Source: Turritopsis dohrnii
Taxonomy: Eukaryota; Cnidaria; Hydrozoa; Anthoathecata; Oceaniidae
Direction of reading: 5' to 3'
Assembly: GCA_027922465.2 (NCBI GenBank)
Contig: BQMF02000168.1
Coordinates: forward strand, 62,001 to 126,000
Length of the DNA stretch: 64,000 bases
Shown piece after piece: positions 25,136 to 35,550 of this stretch. The notes beneath the pieces are model-generated. The model had not been told where the DNA came from. It saw only the letters and a program-made list of their open reading frames with translations, and searched no databases. A program made the position numbers and the translations under genes. Numbering within the stretch: position 1 is the first letter of the stretch; each line of letters opens with the position of its first letter.

Positions 25136-25719
25136 CTAGTAACCCGTGTAAAAATTTTTAACCACATCTAACTTCGAAAAGGATATATGCAAATCCTGTG
25201 TCGAAAAAAGGTGACGAAAAATATAATCAAGGTTTGCAAACCCCGTAACGAAAAATTAAATCAAGGAATAGCGATTTAAAAGTGTACACATGTTAAAGAG
25301 CTCGAAAAACTAAGCACAAACATGTATGGGATCATTTCTCTACGACCAACCGTTGCAGAGATATCCTCGGTTAAAGATTTTGATGACATCATAGCCGCAG
25401 TACCAAATAAAATTTAGGCCCAAATGTTGCGTCGCCCCATCACCTGTATCACGAACCCTAAAAAACGTCAGTTATCCCTATTGGTTCTTGAGATATTTCC
25501 CCAAAAACGTTGTGTTCGATTAGGGATGCAATGCAATGATTCCCGTGATAGATTAAAAAACTGACGTCACGGCACGCGCTACTATATAATAATCATAAAA
25601 AAGCGCATAGCCTAATGGAAAATATGACCACGATTAAGAAGATTTTGACCGTAAAATTCAACAAAATTTATCACTTTCTAAAATAAAAGTGTGACACACT
25701 CTCGCTATTATATATAAGA
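25136..25719 (-). mobile_element. Non-autonomous Helitron, family 1, array unit 1
   Basis: Minus-strand unit whose 3' CTAG is at 25136-25139, next to host A at 25135 (host T on the minus strand). Its 5' TC is at 25718-25719. It has the same body as the following units but is more diverged, and its 3' hairpin is imperfect. The minus-strand 5' start is TCTTATATATAATAGCG. Confidence 0.75.
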
Positions 25720-26258
25720 CTAGTATCTCGCGTAAAAGTTTTTTACGGCTTGAATTTCGAAAAGGATGTGTCGAAAATAGGTGACGAAAAATTAAATCAC
25801 AAAATCGTAACTGGAAAGTGTTCCCATGTTGTAGAGCTCGAAAAGCTGATCAAAAAAGTGTATGGGATCGTTTCGCTACGATCAACCGTTGCAGAGATAG
25901 CGTCAATCAAAGATTTCAATGACGTCATATCCGCAGTACCAAATAAAATTTAGGCCCAAATGTTGCGTCACCCCGTCACCCGTATCGCGGACCCTAAAAA
26001 ACGTCAGTTATCCCTATTGGTTCTCGAGATATTTCCCCAAAAACGTCGCGTTCGATTGGGGATGCAATGCAATGGTTCCCCCGTGATAAGATAAAAATAA
26101 CTGACGTCACGCCGCGTGCTATTATACTAATCGTCAATTATCAATGGTCTAACGAAAAAATGACCACGATTAAGAAGATTTTGACCGTAAATTTAGAAAA
26201 AACACAACACTCTCTAAATTAAATGTGTTACACACGATTGCGAATTAGTATAAGTAGA
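25720..26258 (-). mobile_element. Non-autonomous Helitron, family 1, array unit 2
   Basis: Unit of 539 bp bounded by CTAG (25720-25723) and GA (26257-26258), i.e. minus-strand TC...CTAG. Seven bases inside CTAG lies a perfect hairpin, CGTAAAA-GTT-TTTTACG (25731-25747), the position expected for a Helitron 3' terminus. The 5' end is TCTACTTATACTAATTCGC. The plus strand contains a short frame conserved among units (25750-25953). Confidence 0.85.
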
Positions 26259-26806
26259 CTAGTATCTCGCGTAAAAGTTTTTTACGGCTTTAATTTCGAA
26301 AATATTGTGACGAAAACAGGTGACGAAAAATTAAATCACCGAATCTCAAAAAGAGACCGTGCCCATGTTGTAGAGCTCGAAAAGCTGATCAAAAAAGTGT
26401 ATGGGATCGTTTCACTACGATCAACCGTTGCAGAGATATCATCGATCAAAGATTTTAATGACGTCATATCCGCAGTACCAAATAAAATTTAGGCCCAAAT
26501 GTTGCGTCACCCCGTCACCCGTATCGCGGACCCCAAAAAACGTCAGTTATCCCTATTGGTTCTCGAGATATTTCCCCAAAAACGTCGCGTTCGATTGGGG
26601 ATGCAATGCAATGGTTCCCCCGTGATATCATAAAAACATCTGACGTCAAATGCCCCGTGCTATTATACTAATCGTGAATGTGTCCTGCGTGGTCGAACTG
26701 CCGCTATATGACCACGATTAAGAAGATTTTGACCATTAAAAAAACAAAAACAAAACACTCTCTAAAATAAAAGTGGTATGCACACACGCGAATTAGTATA
26801 AGTAGA
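26259..26806 (-). mobile_element. Non-autonomous Helitron, family 1, array unit 3
   Basis: Unit of 548 bp with the same CTAG, 7-nt spacer, hairpin and TC ends. It is joined to its neighbours with no intervening base (CTAG followed directly by TC on the minus strand). Near 26650-26710 a segment differs from the other units. Confidence 0.85.
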
Positions 26807-27345
26807 CTAGTATCTCGCGTAAAAGATTTTTACGGCTATAATTTCGAAAAGGATGTGTCGAAAATAGGCGACCAAAAATTAAATCACAAAATCGTGACTG
26901 GAAAGTGTTCCCATGTTGTAGAGCTCGAAAAGCTGATCAAAAAAGTGTATGGGATCGTTTCGCTACGATCAACCGTTGCAGAGATATCGTTAATCAAAGG
27001 TTTTGATGACGTCATAGCCGCAGTACCAAATAAAATTTAGGCCCAAATGTTGCGTCACCACATCACCCGTGTCACCAACCCTAAAAAACGTCAGTTATCC
27101 CTATTGGTTCTCGAGATATTTCCCCAAAAACGTCGCGTTCGATTGGGGATGCAATGCAATGAATCCCCCGTGATAAGGTAAAAAAAACTGACGTCACGCC
27201 GCGTGCTATTATACTAATCGTCAATTATCAATGGTCTAACGAAAAAATGACCACGATTAAGAAGATTTTGACCGTAAATTTGAAAAAAACACAACACTCT
27301 CTAAAATAAAAGTGGGATGCACGATTGCGGATTAGTATAATAAGA
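26807..27345 (-). mobile_element. Non-autonomous Helitron, family 1, array unit 4
   Basis: Unit of 539 bp, closest to unit 2. Its 5' end reads TCTTATTATACTAATCCGC, sharing its first 15 bases with the autonomous Helitron start at 61629. Confidence 0.85.
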
Positions 27346-27655
27346 CTAGTATCTCGCGTAAAATTTTTTTACGGCTTTATTTTCGAAACGGATGTCCAAG
27401 AATCCCGCGTTCCCGTGTGCGAACCCCGTGACGAAAATTTTGATAACACAATCGGGACTGGAAAGTGTACCCATGTTGTAAAGCTCGAAAAACTGATAAA
27501 AAAATGTATGGGATCGTTTCGCTACGACCAACCGTTGCAGAGATATCGTCGTTCAAAGATTTTGATGACGTCATAGCCGCAGTACCAAATAAAATTTAGG
27601 CCCAAATGTTGCGTCACACCATCACCCGTGTCACTGACCCTACAAAACGTCAGTT
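27346..27655 (-). mobile_element. Family 1 Helitron 3' part, unit 5, truncated
   Basis: This begins with CTAG and the CGTAAAA..TTTTACG hairpin, then follows the unit body as far as the GTCAGTTATCC word at 27650. There it switches abruptly into a sequence resembling another unit's 3' end (CCCGTGTAAAAAC). The break looks like recombination between copies. Confidence 0.65.
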
Positions 27656-27982
27656 ATCCCGTGTAAAAACTTTTTGCTGTTGCATTTCTCAAAACGACGC
27701 ATCGCTCACACCTGTGTCGAACATTTATAGAAATAAAAAGTTATCATAATCGGCGCTGTGCATACCACTTCTAATTTAGGGAGTGAAATATTTAACTTTT
27801 TTTAAACGGTTTTTCCTACATATATTTGACGTAAGGCTACGCAGAGGCGGCACTATTTTTTAATCTAACGTCATTATTAAAATGTCGTAAGATTTCAGTT
27901 CATCGTGAAAAGAGAAAGAGGTGATTACGAAACATAAAATGTAGATTTTGACACAGACACAAAAAACCCCCATGTCACGATG

Positions 27983-28021
27983 GATGAAGTGGCTGCTGTA
28001 TTTATTGGTTAAGATGGCGCA
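27983..28021 (+). pseudogene. Fossil of Helitron Rep coding sequence
   Basis: The frame reads DEVAAVFIG-stop-DGA, matching DEVAAVFVGEDGA encoded at 63797-63835 in the autonomous Helitron, with a TAA replacing the Glu codon. Only about 13 codons are recognisable. It shows that the composite element derives from an autonomous ancestor by internal deletion. Confidence 0.6.
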
Positions 28022-28106
28022 TAGCAAAGGGCAATAGGTGGGAATTTTATTCTTACAGTCTTTAATGATAATGGGTGGTAAACAAAGCTGCCTTGGCATG
28101 TAGTGA

Positions 28107-28860
28107 AAAATAAAAACGCCAAAGGAAATATGAATGATAAACGGAATTTACCTGCTAACGTTGCTTCTTTACTCCAATAAGATTCGATAGCATTCGTTAT
28201 TTCATTAGTCAGTTCTTTACCAAACACCCTTCATATTACAATGTCGACTTTATCTATTCTTTCATAATTAATTTTTCCCTAAAAAAGAAGATTTCTATTA
28301 ATAATAAACCTCTCATAAAAACATATTTAGCTACATATACGCACAAACAAAAGAAAACTAAAAGAACGAACGCAAACTTGAAGCAAACATATGAGTAGGA
28401 ACAGGGAATATTTATTAAAAGATCATGAGTTTAGCTTCAGCCTACCAAACAGTCAAAAAAGAAATAAAAGATATGTTATGAAGAAGAATAAAAACGCCAT
28501 GTAAATGATATGCGGAATTATACCTGCTAATGTTGCTTCTTTATCCACTAAGATTCGATACCATTCGTTATTTTAATAGTCTGTTCTTTACCAAAACACT
28601 CAAGCATTTAGACTTGTTAAATTCTTTCGTAATTATTTTAAACTAAAAAAAAAGAAGATTTCCATGAGCAATGAATACCATATCATAATAAACAAAATGC
28701 TACACATACACACAAACAAAAAGGAAAGCAAAATAAAACAAAACACAAACTTGATTTCTTATCCAAATCAGAAAGCAAACATAGAAAAAGTCATTAAATT
28801 ATCATGAGTATAGTTCCAGCCTACCAAACAGTCAAAAATGAATTAAATGGAAAAAGACCA
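28107..28860 (-). repeat. Tandem duplication of a ~378-bp exon-like unit
   Basis: Two diverged copies (28107-28483 and 28486-28860) share TAAAAACGCC, ACCTGCTAA.GTTGCTTCTTTA and CCTACCAAACAGTCAAAAA. On the minus strand copy 1 has an acceptor-like TTCTTTTTTAG, about 95 bases open except for one TGA (..KELTNEITNAIES..), then AG|GTAAAT. Copy 2 keeps the outline with more stops. It may be a captured host exon, duplicated and decayed. Family unknown. Confidence 0.45.
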
Positions 28861-29341
28861 AAACAGTCTCAAAACTTTGATTTTTGATTCAGTTCTTCCG
28901 TGAATTTACTTACACTTGTTAATTCAATCTTTACGATACGATCTTTCTCCGGAAAACGACTAAAACAATAAAATTAAAGATCTTCGTTTTTAAAAAAACT
29001 ATCTTCGTGTTCGTGAAGTTTTTTGTTTTTGTTTTTACTGCTACAAAAAATGATCGTTAACCAATTTCGAACGAAAAACATTGCATTGCTCGCGCTTCTC
29101 CATTGACGTTTTTCGGCAGATTTTCAGTGCGAAACCAAAAAGGAACCAAACGGAGGAGCATATACTAATCGTGGATGTGCACACAGTACACTCAGTCACT
29201 CACTTTCTAAAGATGCCGTATTGAATTTTCCATAGAAACATTTCGTCCCCAGTCTTTTTTCACACTTACCAAGTTAAATGTGTTGCACACGATTGCGAAT
29301 TAGTATAAGTAGATACTTATTATTTCTTGTTTTGGTGTGTA

Positions 29342-29475
29342 GTTTAAGACACTTGCCACTAAGTTGGTGTGCATGAACAGTGCCCTGCTAACCACCTTCA
29401 CACACTTCACTTGTCGCAATTTGTGTACTGGTGTAGTTGAAAGACACTTGCCACTAGTTCAGTCGGTGAGCGTTC
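29342..29475 (+). repeat. Direct repeats in Helentron 5' flank
   Basis: GACACTTGCCACTA occurs at about 29348 and 29441, each preceded by GTGTAGTT. The pair may belong to the element's origin or promoter region. Confidence 0.6.
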
Positions 29476-29518
29476 TGTGTCTGTCCACCAAGAAGGTACA
29501 CTGCAAATTATTGAAAAC

Positions 29519-29740
29519 TACTGCTTGTGCAGTTGATTTAATATTCCTGCTTGAGCAGGTTGATAAACTTTACCACGAAAAAGTGGGTAATAATTTATAC
29601 TTTTGCTTAGTGCAAATTGACAACTCCTGCTTGTGCAGTTGATCACATAAATATCACATAAAGTGGGTGATATTCCTGCAAAGAGCAGTTTCTTCAACTT
29701 ACCACGAACAAGTGAAGTGGGTGCTTTGTGCAAAAAAATC
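29519..29740 (+). promoter_or_regulatory. Cluster of small hairpins upstream of Helentron ORF
   Basis: Within about 220 bp lie ACTGC-TTGT-GCAGT (29520-29533), CCTGC-TTGA-GCAGG (29546-29559), TACCAC..GTGGGTA (29571-29589), CTGC-TTGT-GCAG (29637-29648), ATATCAC..GTGATAT (29651-29673) and CTGC..GCAG (29676-29688). Four share CTGC/GCAG arms. The role is unknown. Replication-origin, translational or termination functions are possible. Confidence 0.5.
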
Positions 29741-29791
29741 TTGATAGTGATCATATAACGATAGCCTACACACTTTTCAACCTGAACTATA

Positions 29792-30440
29792 ATGGCAGAT
29801 TCTAACATTTCGAAAATCGTTTTTAGTAATTTCCACCAAGGTGATCTCAAATTTGGTGTCTCTTCTGGCAAGCAATGTTCATGCATGTCACTAATGTCTA
29901 TATTTTGGACTTGCATAAGAAAAGTATCAATCTGGAAAACTGCAGACTTAGACTTTGTCTTGAATCAAGGTAATAAGCTGTATGAGAAAACTAAAATTTC
30001 TAGAACTTTGTATGTTGATGAGTTGCCTGCAGAAATTGAAGTTAATAGTGTTACATTGCATGCAGATTTTGTTTGTATTACTGATGGATATGCTAATGCT
30101 GTAACCAATGGAAATACTAATGATGTATTTACATTTTTGAATGAGGATCTTTTTTACAGTGATGATGTGTCAGGTGCGATACTTTTTATTGAAGGTTTTT
30201 GTATTGGGATATTAAAAGACATCAATAGAAATATTTATTTATTTGATTCTCACAGCAGAGATAGTAAAGGACTTCCAGAACCAGAGGGAAAATGTATATT
30301 AATGATGTTTTTATCTGTAGAGTGTGCTAGACACTATGTTTTTTCTACTTATGGTTATTCTATTTATTTTCAAATTGTTTATGTAAAATTTAGTCCCCCA
30401 GATTTTACAGGGAAAGAAACACTTGTGAAATGCTTTAGTA
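29792..30440 (+). CDS. Helentron polyprotein N-terminus: C76-like cysteine protease domain
   Basis: The ATG at 29792 opens about 216 codons before the frame runs into an inserted MITE. FHQGDLKFGVSSGKQCSC (residues 14-31) carries the likely catalytic Cys29. FDSHSRD (151-157) supplies an Asp152-x-His154 pair. The spacing and the D-x-H motif match the papain-like peptidase C76 fold, known from herpesvirus tegument deubiquitinases and from cellular-transposon relatives in animal Helitrons. The likely role is cleavage of ubiquitin or of the polyprotein; which of these is not known. The last residues before the annotated stop (..FVSNYGQPL) come from the MITE. Removing the MITE and one TA joins this frame to the one at 31141 without a shift. 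Confidence 0.7.
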
Positions 30441-31138
30441 CCGTCTTCGTGTCTAATTACGGACAGCCTTTGTAATTACGGACATCGACAAAACATAATT
30501 CCAACCGTCTGTAAATTAAAAACACGTCACATCCCGTACTGTCAACCAAACTGTAATAAAACAAACTTCAGAGATAATTAAATTTATTTGAACGCTAGAA
30601 AATTACCAATATGCCTTTTAGAATTTACTTTTCTAAACTTTAAAGATTTAAAGTAGACTGCGCTCTCTTGAGAATCGTGCGTATTTTTATGAGCATGAGT
30701 ATTTTTATGTGTACAATGGTAGCCATATTTACGGATAAAAAATAATAATGGCAACCTCCGTCATGAAATATCGACAGGTCGAAAATTTATGTTTAAAAAT
30801 GAATTGAGGAATGAAAATTTTTTTAGATCATGCTTCTAAAAAGTTAATTATCATAAAATAAATCAAATAAATAAAGTTTTTGTACGTCAATAACAGTGGG
30901 GGAGGACACTTTTTTACTGAGTATTGAAATATAGGCCATTATGATTTTCACGGTCCATTATTCTTCAAGTGTTGCTGCTAATTGCTCTCAATTGGATTGC
31001 TCTGTTTCATAAAACATTTTATTCAGTTATACGTGGTGAACTTGGCAAGAATGCATGTCTATTTTCGTGACAAGAATGTTTGTTTACATTTTGATGTCCG
31101 TAATTACAAAGGCTGTCCGTAATTAGACACGAAGACGG
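30441..31138. mobile_element. 698-bp MITE with 46-bp perfect TIRs, inserted in the Helentron ORF
   Basis: TIRs begin CCGTCTTCGTGTCTAATTAC at 30441 and are perfect for 46 bp. The right copy ends at 31138. The element is flanked by TA on both sides (30439-30440 and 31139-31140). The TIR contains TAATTACGGACA. It has no transposase. The interior includes words such as GTACAATGGTAGCC but nothing known. TA target duplications suggest a Tc1/mariner-like or related transposase supplied in trans. Confidence 0.9.
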
Positions 31139-31140
31139 TA

Positions 31141-33466
31141 AGTTTAAAAGATCCGAGTATTATGTCAAAAGTAGTGACAAAGAAAGAAAGATTAAGCAAG
31201 ACTACTATCGAACCAATTTTGAAATGATCAGGGATAAAAGGCAAGATCAATATAAAAGAAATTCTGAAAAAATAAAAGTAGCCAAGAAAAGTCATTATGA
31301 AAATAATTGCCAAAAAATAAAAGAAGTTAGGAAAAGTCATTACGAGAATAATTGCCGAAAAATAAAAGAAGTTAGGAAAAGTCATTATGAGAATAATTGC
31401 CGAAAAATAAAAGAAGTTAGGAAAAGTCATTATGACAAAAATTCTGAAAAGGTAAAAGAAAAAAGAAAACAACACTACCAAACTAATTCAGGCAGTATTA
31501 AAAGACTTAAGAAAGAACATCGAATGGATATTAGTCATCAGGATTTAGATCCATATTCAAGAGTCAAGAAATTTAAGGACGCAATTGTTGAAGGGCCATA
31601 CTATGTATGTGTGTCATGTAATCGGTGCCTTTATAAAAGATCAGTCAAAATCTATTGTGAAGAGAAGTACACCAAAAATGGTTTTAACCCAAATTGCCAT
31701 CCAATAATGACTTTTGATGACTCACTGTATATATGTAAAACATGTGATAAGAAATTGCTTAAAAAAGAAATACCTTGTCAGAGTGTTAGCAACAAACTAG
31801 AATTGTTCCATTTGCCAACACATTTTCAGAATGCAAACAAACTTGAACGTGTAATAATTTCCCAACGTATATTATTTGCAAAAGTTCGAATTATGCCTAA
31901 AGGTCAGTTTCCTAAAATTAAGGGTTCAGTTTGTAATATCCCTATTGAAACTGATGATGTTTGCAATACTTTGCCTAGGAAGATTAATGACAGTGGTGTC
32001 ATCTTTATGAAATTGAAAAGGAAATTATGCTATAATTCCCATGTTATTGCGGAATCAGTTAGGCCTGAATTGGTGCTTTCACTGTTACAATATTTGAAGG
32101 TTGCAAATCATCTATACAAAGATGTTAATATACAGGATGTTAATTCAGCCCCAGACAATTTTTTTGAGGTAAAATATATCAATGATGATGAAAATAGTTG
32201 TATAGATTTTCATATAGAAAATAAGTCTGAGGATTATCCCACCATCAATTTTATTGATGATAAGGATGTTCTATTCATTACATGCAGATATGAAATTGAT
32301 GATTTTGAAGGAGATGACCCCTTGAATGAACATCGATTAAACTGTGTAGAAACTACACTGATACCTAAATGCCCCCATGTTGTGGCTGATGATGAAAATA
32401 TTGTAATTGCTCCAGGCCAAGGAAAGGCACCTGTAAATATTTTGAAGGATGAATTTGTTGAAGAACTTGCTTTCCCAGATTTATTTCCATCAGGCAAATT
32501 TGGTTACACTGCTACTCGAGAGATTGCATTATCTCATACTAAGTATTTTAATCAACGGCTATTGAATTATACCCAGAGATTTGCCTCAGATGCTGATTAT
32601 ATATTTTTTGCAAATTTTGTATCTCAGCAAATTAATTTGCGAAACCAAATGAATGTTGCAATGCGCAAAGTATCCGGTCATAATGTTACTGCAGGAATGT
32701 TTAACGAAAGTTTTAAAGATGTTGTCAAGTCTTTCATAGTAAAGGATGAAGCATACAGTTTTATGAACTCTGTAAAAGGTTCACCAGCATACTGGAAAAA
32801 TATGCTTTCTGATGTTTTAGCCATGGTTAAGCAACTTGGATTGCCTTCATTCTTTTTAACTTTGTCATGTGCAGACTTGAGATGGGATGAGTTAGTAGTA
32901 ATCATTTGCAAATTAAATGGTTCTGAAATATCCACCAATGATATTGGAGAGATGTCATATTTTGAAAGATGTGAATTGCTAAATAGTAATCCTGTGTTGC
33001 TAGCTAGACACTTCCAATTTCGTGTAGAAAGTTTTTTTAAAGAGATAATTATAAAAGGACCAATTGGAAAGATATTATATTATGTCATTAGGGTTGAATT
33101 TCAAACCAGAGGCTCTCCACAAGTGCATTGTTTACTGTGGTGTGAAAATATGCCAATCTTATCTGTTGATACTACAGAAGAATATACTGATTTTGTTGAC
33201 TCAGTTATTTCCGCAAATATACCAAGTGAACCATCCAAGCTTAGAGATCTTGTACAGAGATATCAAGTGCACCATCACTCTAAATCCTGTAAGAAGTATA
33301 ATTATAGAGAATGTCGATTTGGATATGGCCATTTTTTTACAAGAAAGACAATAATTGCCAAACCACTTCCAGAAGATATGCCACATTCTGAGAAAAGTGA
33401 AATTCTTTTGAAGCAACAGCTTGTTTTACAAAAAGTCAAGCAGTATATTGACCATGAATTAAACCC
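31141..33466 (+). CDS. Helentron Rep region with QVH in place of HUH
   Basis: This continues the protease frame (ATG-initiated form at 31224). Residues about 17-95 of that form are four to five copies of a 15-residue KSHYENN.RKIKEVR repeat, basic and helical. CVSCNRC (about 128) and CKTCDKK (about 171) are Cys pairs. From about residue 430 the Helitron_like_N/Rep domain follows, with LGLPSFFLTLSCADLRW and then EFQTRGSPQVHCLLW. Position 633 (CAA, 33120-33122) is Gln, where Helitron Rep proteins have the first His of HUH. The C-x-K..CRF segment follows. The reading frame breaks at about 33460-33466 and continues one base shifted. The product would nick and rejoin DNA in rolling-circle transposition, but the lost metal ligand and the frame lesions argue it is inactive. 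Confidence 0.8.
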
Positions 33467-35545
33467 TTGTATCCTGATAAGCCAAATTTTGAGCATGTTT
33501 TATCTATTTGTGAGGTACTTGCTTTCTTAGGTATTTCATTGGAAGAATATGAAACTGCCTTATCTATATCAACTGATCAAAATGATTTTCAAATACATTT
33601 GAAGCGAAACACTGATTCATGCTTTGTGAATAACTATTTTGATGAAGGGTTGCTTGCATGGGAAGCCAATATTGATTTACAACCAGTCTTCAATCACTAT
33701 AAAGCTATTTATTACATGTGTGCGTATTTTTCGAAAAGTGAAAATTCCTGTTCGAATGCAATGAAAGAAGTACTGAAGCAATGCAGTGAAACAGAGTCTC
33801 CTAAGTATGATGCTATGTGTAAGTTAGCAAAAGCTTATAGTGATAATAGAGAATGTTCTGTCCAAGAGGCTGTTTATCAACTAATGCCTGAATTGTGGTT
33901 ACGGAAAAGCTACCCTCAAGTATCATTTGTAAATACTAACTTGCTGAATGACCGTTTTCGTATATTCAAAAGTGAAGAAGAACTTAGTGAACTGCCTGAA
34001 GATAGTCCAGATGTGTTTAAAAGAAATATGCTTGACAGATATATAGATAGGCCTAATAAAACTTTCTTAGGTGGAAAATTCCAAGTCATTGACTCTTTGT
34101 GTTTTGCCCAATTTTCTGCATGTTACCGGCTTGATAGTAAAGACTATATAGAAATGCAAAATGATAGCCAACCAATAGTTTTGAATGATACAGTTATTGA
34201 AGAAAATCATGAGCAGACTGCCCTTCCTAAAAAGATACCTTTAATGTCATCTAAAGAGTGTTTGAAATGTAGAAAGATTAAAAAAGTGTTGCGTTATTAT
34301 ACACCTAACAAGCATAAATACCCAGAAAAGTATGCACATCATATTTTGATGTTGTTCTATCCATTTAGGGATGAAGAAAGAGATCTCAAATCTAATGATA
34401 CTTATGTTGATAAACTAGCAGAGCCAGAGGTATTGCGGATTGTTAATAGAAATAAAGAGCTATTTGAACCGAACTCTGAACTAGTAGATGTTGCATTAAG
34501 AACATATAGGGATGATATGATTCTAAACCACGATTCTCATGCACAACAAGAAAACGATGAAGTTGTAGAGCTAGTTAACGACATGTTAGACACTTATGAA
34601 GATGAAACAAACATTGACCAAGACGTTCCAAATGATTTGCCGTCAGCATCATTTCAATCAACAATTGTCTCAGATGATGAATTAAACACCACTATTGAAT
34701 CATTGAATAAAGAGCAACGTGAAATTTTTGATGTTATATACACATGGGGAAAAAAGTTTGTTCAAAACAAAAGATCTGAACATCCTGAAATTTTGCAACC
34801 CTTACAAATTTTTTTAACAGCCTCGGGTGGTTGCGGCAAGAGTTACCTAGTTAAATGCTTGTATAATGTGCTTAATAAATTGTTATCTAGAAATGGTGAC
34901 ATTTCTAAAGCAAAGATTATGTTATTAGCACCAACAGGTGTTGCAGCAATTAACATTGATGGAACCACCATTCATACTGGACTAGGCATTCCTTGTGGTA
35001 ATTTCATACCATTAAGTGATAAGCAGAGAACAAGCTTGAGATTAAAACTTGAAGAAGTAAGTGTTATTTTCATTGATGAAATATCAATGGTGAGTTCTAA
35101 ATTACTGTTACAGGTTCATCAGCGACTCTGTGAAATATATGGTATGTCTGACCGTATACCATTTGCGAATAAAACAATAATTGTAAGTGGTGATCTTTAT
35201 CAGTTACCGCCTGTACTAGCTAAGCCAGTATTCTCCACAGATGGGTTTATAATTAATCTTTTGAAATTATGGCATAATTTTAAACTTGCTGAACTTGATG
35301 AAGTAATGAGACAGAAAGGTGATAACCAATTTATAGATTTGCTGAATAATATTCGAGTTGGTTCATTGAATGTTGCAGATGAAATGCTAATCAAATCTAG
35401 ATTTATTTCGGTAGACAACGCAGACTATCCTTGGGATGCATTACACATATTTGCTGAAAATTCTTTAGTTAATATGCATAATCAGAAAATGCTTGCTTCA
35501 CTTAGTAACCAAGCCATAAATTTACTTGTCCTGAAGGACTCTCTC
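33467..35545 (+). CDS. Helentron Rep C-terminus and PIF1-like helicase, first part
   Basis: Same polyprotein after a 1-nt shift. NIDLQPVFNHYKAIYYMCAY holds the Rep tyrosine region (Tyr82/83 and Tyr86 of this frame). A PIF1-type superfamily 1 helicase then begins: GGCGKS Walker A near residue 455, VIFIDEISM Walker B, GDLYQLPPV, and LDEVMRQ. The frame stays open to 35599, but homology leaves it at about 35520-35550, where the next frame takes over. The helicase unwinds DNA ahead of the Rep-generated strand. Confidence 0.8.
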
Positions 35546-35550
35546 AATCT

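Larger units (their letters stand above)
27656..29313 (-). mobile_element. Composite Helitron derivative with cargo
   Basis: The right edge is a bona fide minus-strand Helitron 5' end (GA at 29312-29313, then T). Near 27770-27860 a plus-oriented stretch matches the 5' region of the autonomous Helitron at 61.65-61.77 kb (words GCATACCACTT and GTCGTAA..TACG). It is followed by a fragment of Helitron coding sequence and by two copies of an exon-like unit. The segment is therefore a mosaic of two Helitron parts in opposite orientation around foreign sequence. Confidence 0.5.

Noticed and set aside
25136..27345. Considered as a simple satellite array
   Set aside because: Unit borders coincide with Helitron CTAG and TC ends, and the same ends occur next to unrelated sequence at 29313 and 61629.
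31104..31481. 125-codon minus-strand frame rich in Phe, looking like repeated membrane helices
   Set aside because: It is the antisense of the Helentron lysine-rich 15-residue repeat and of the MITE TIR.
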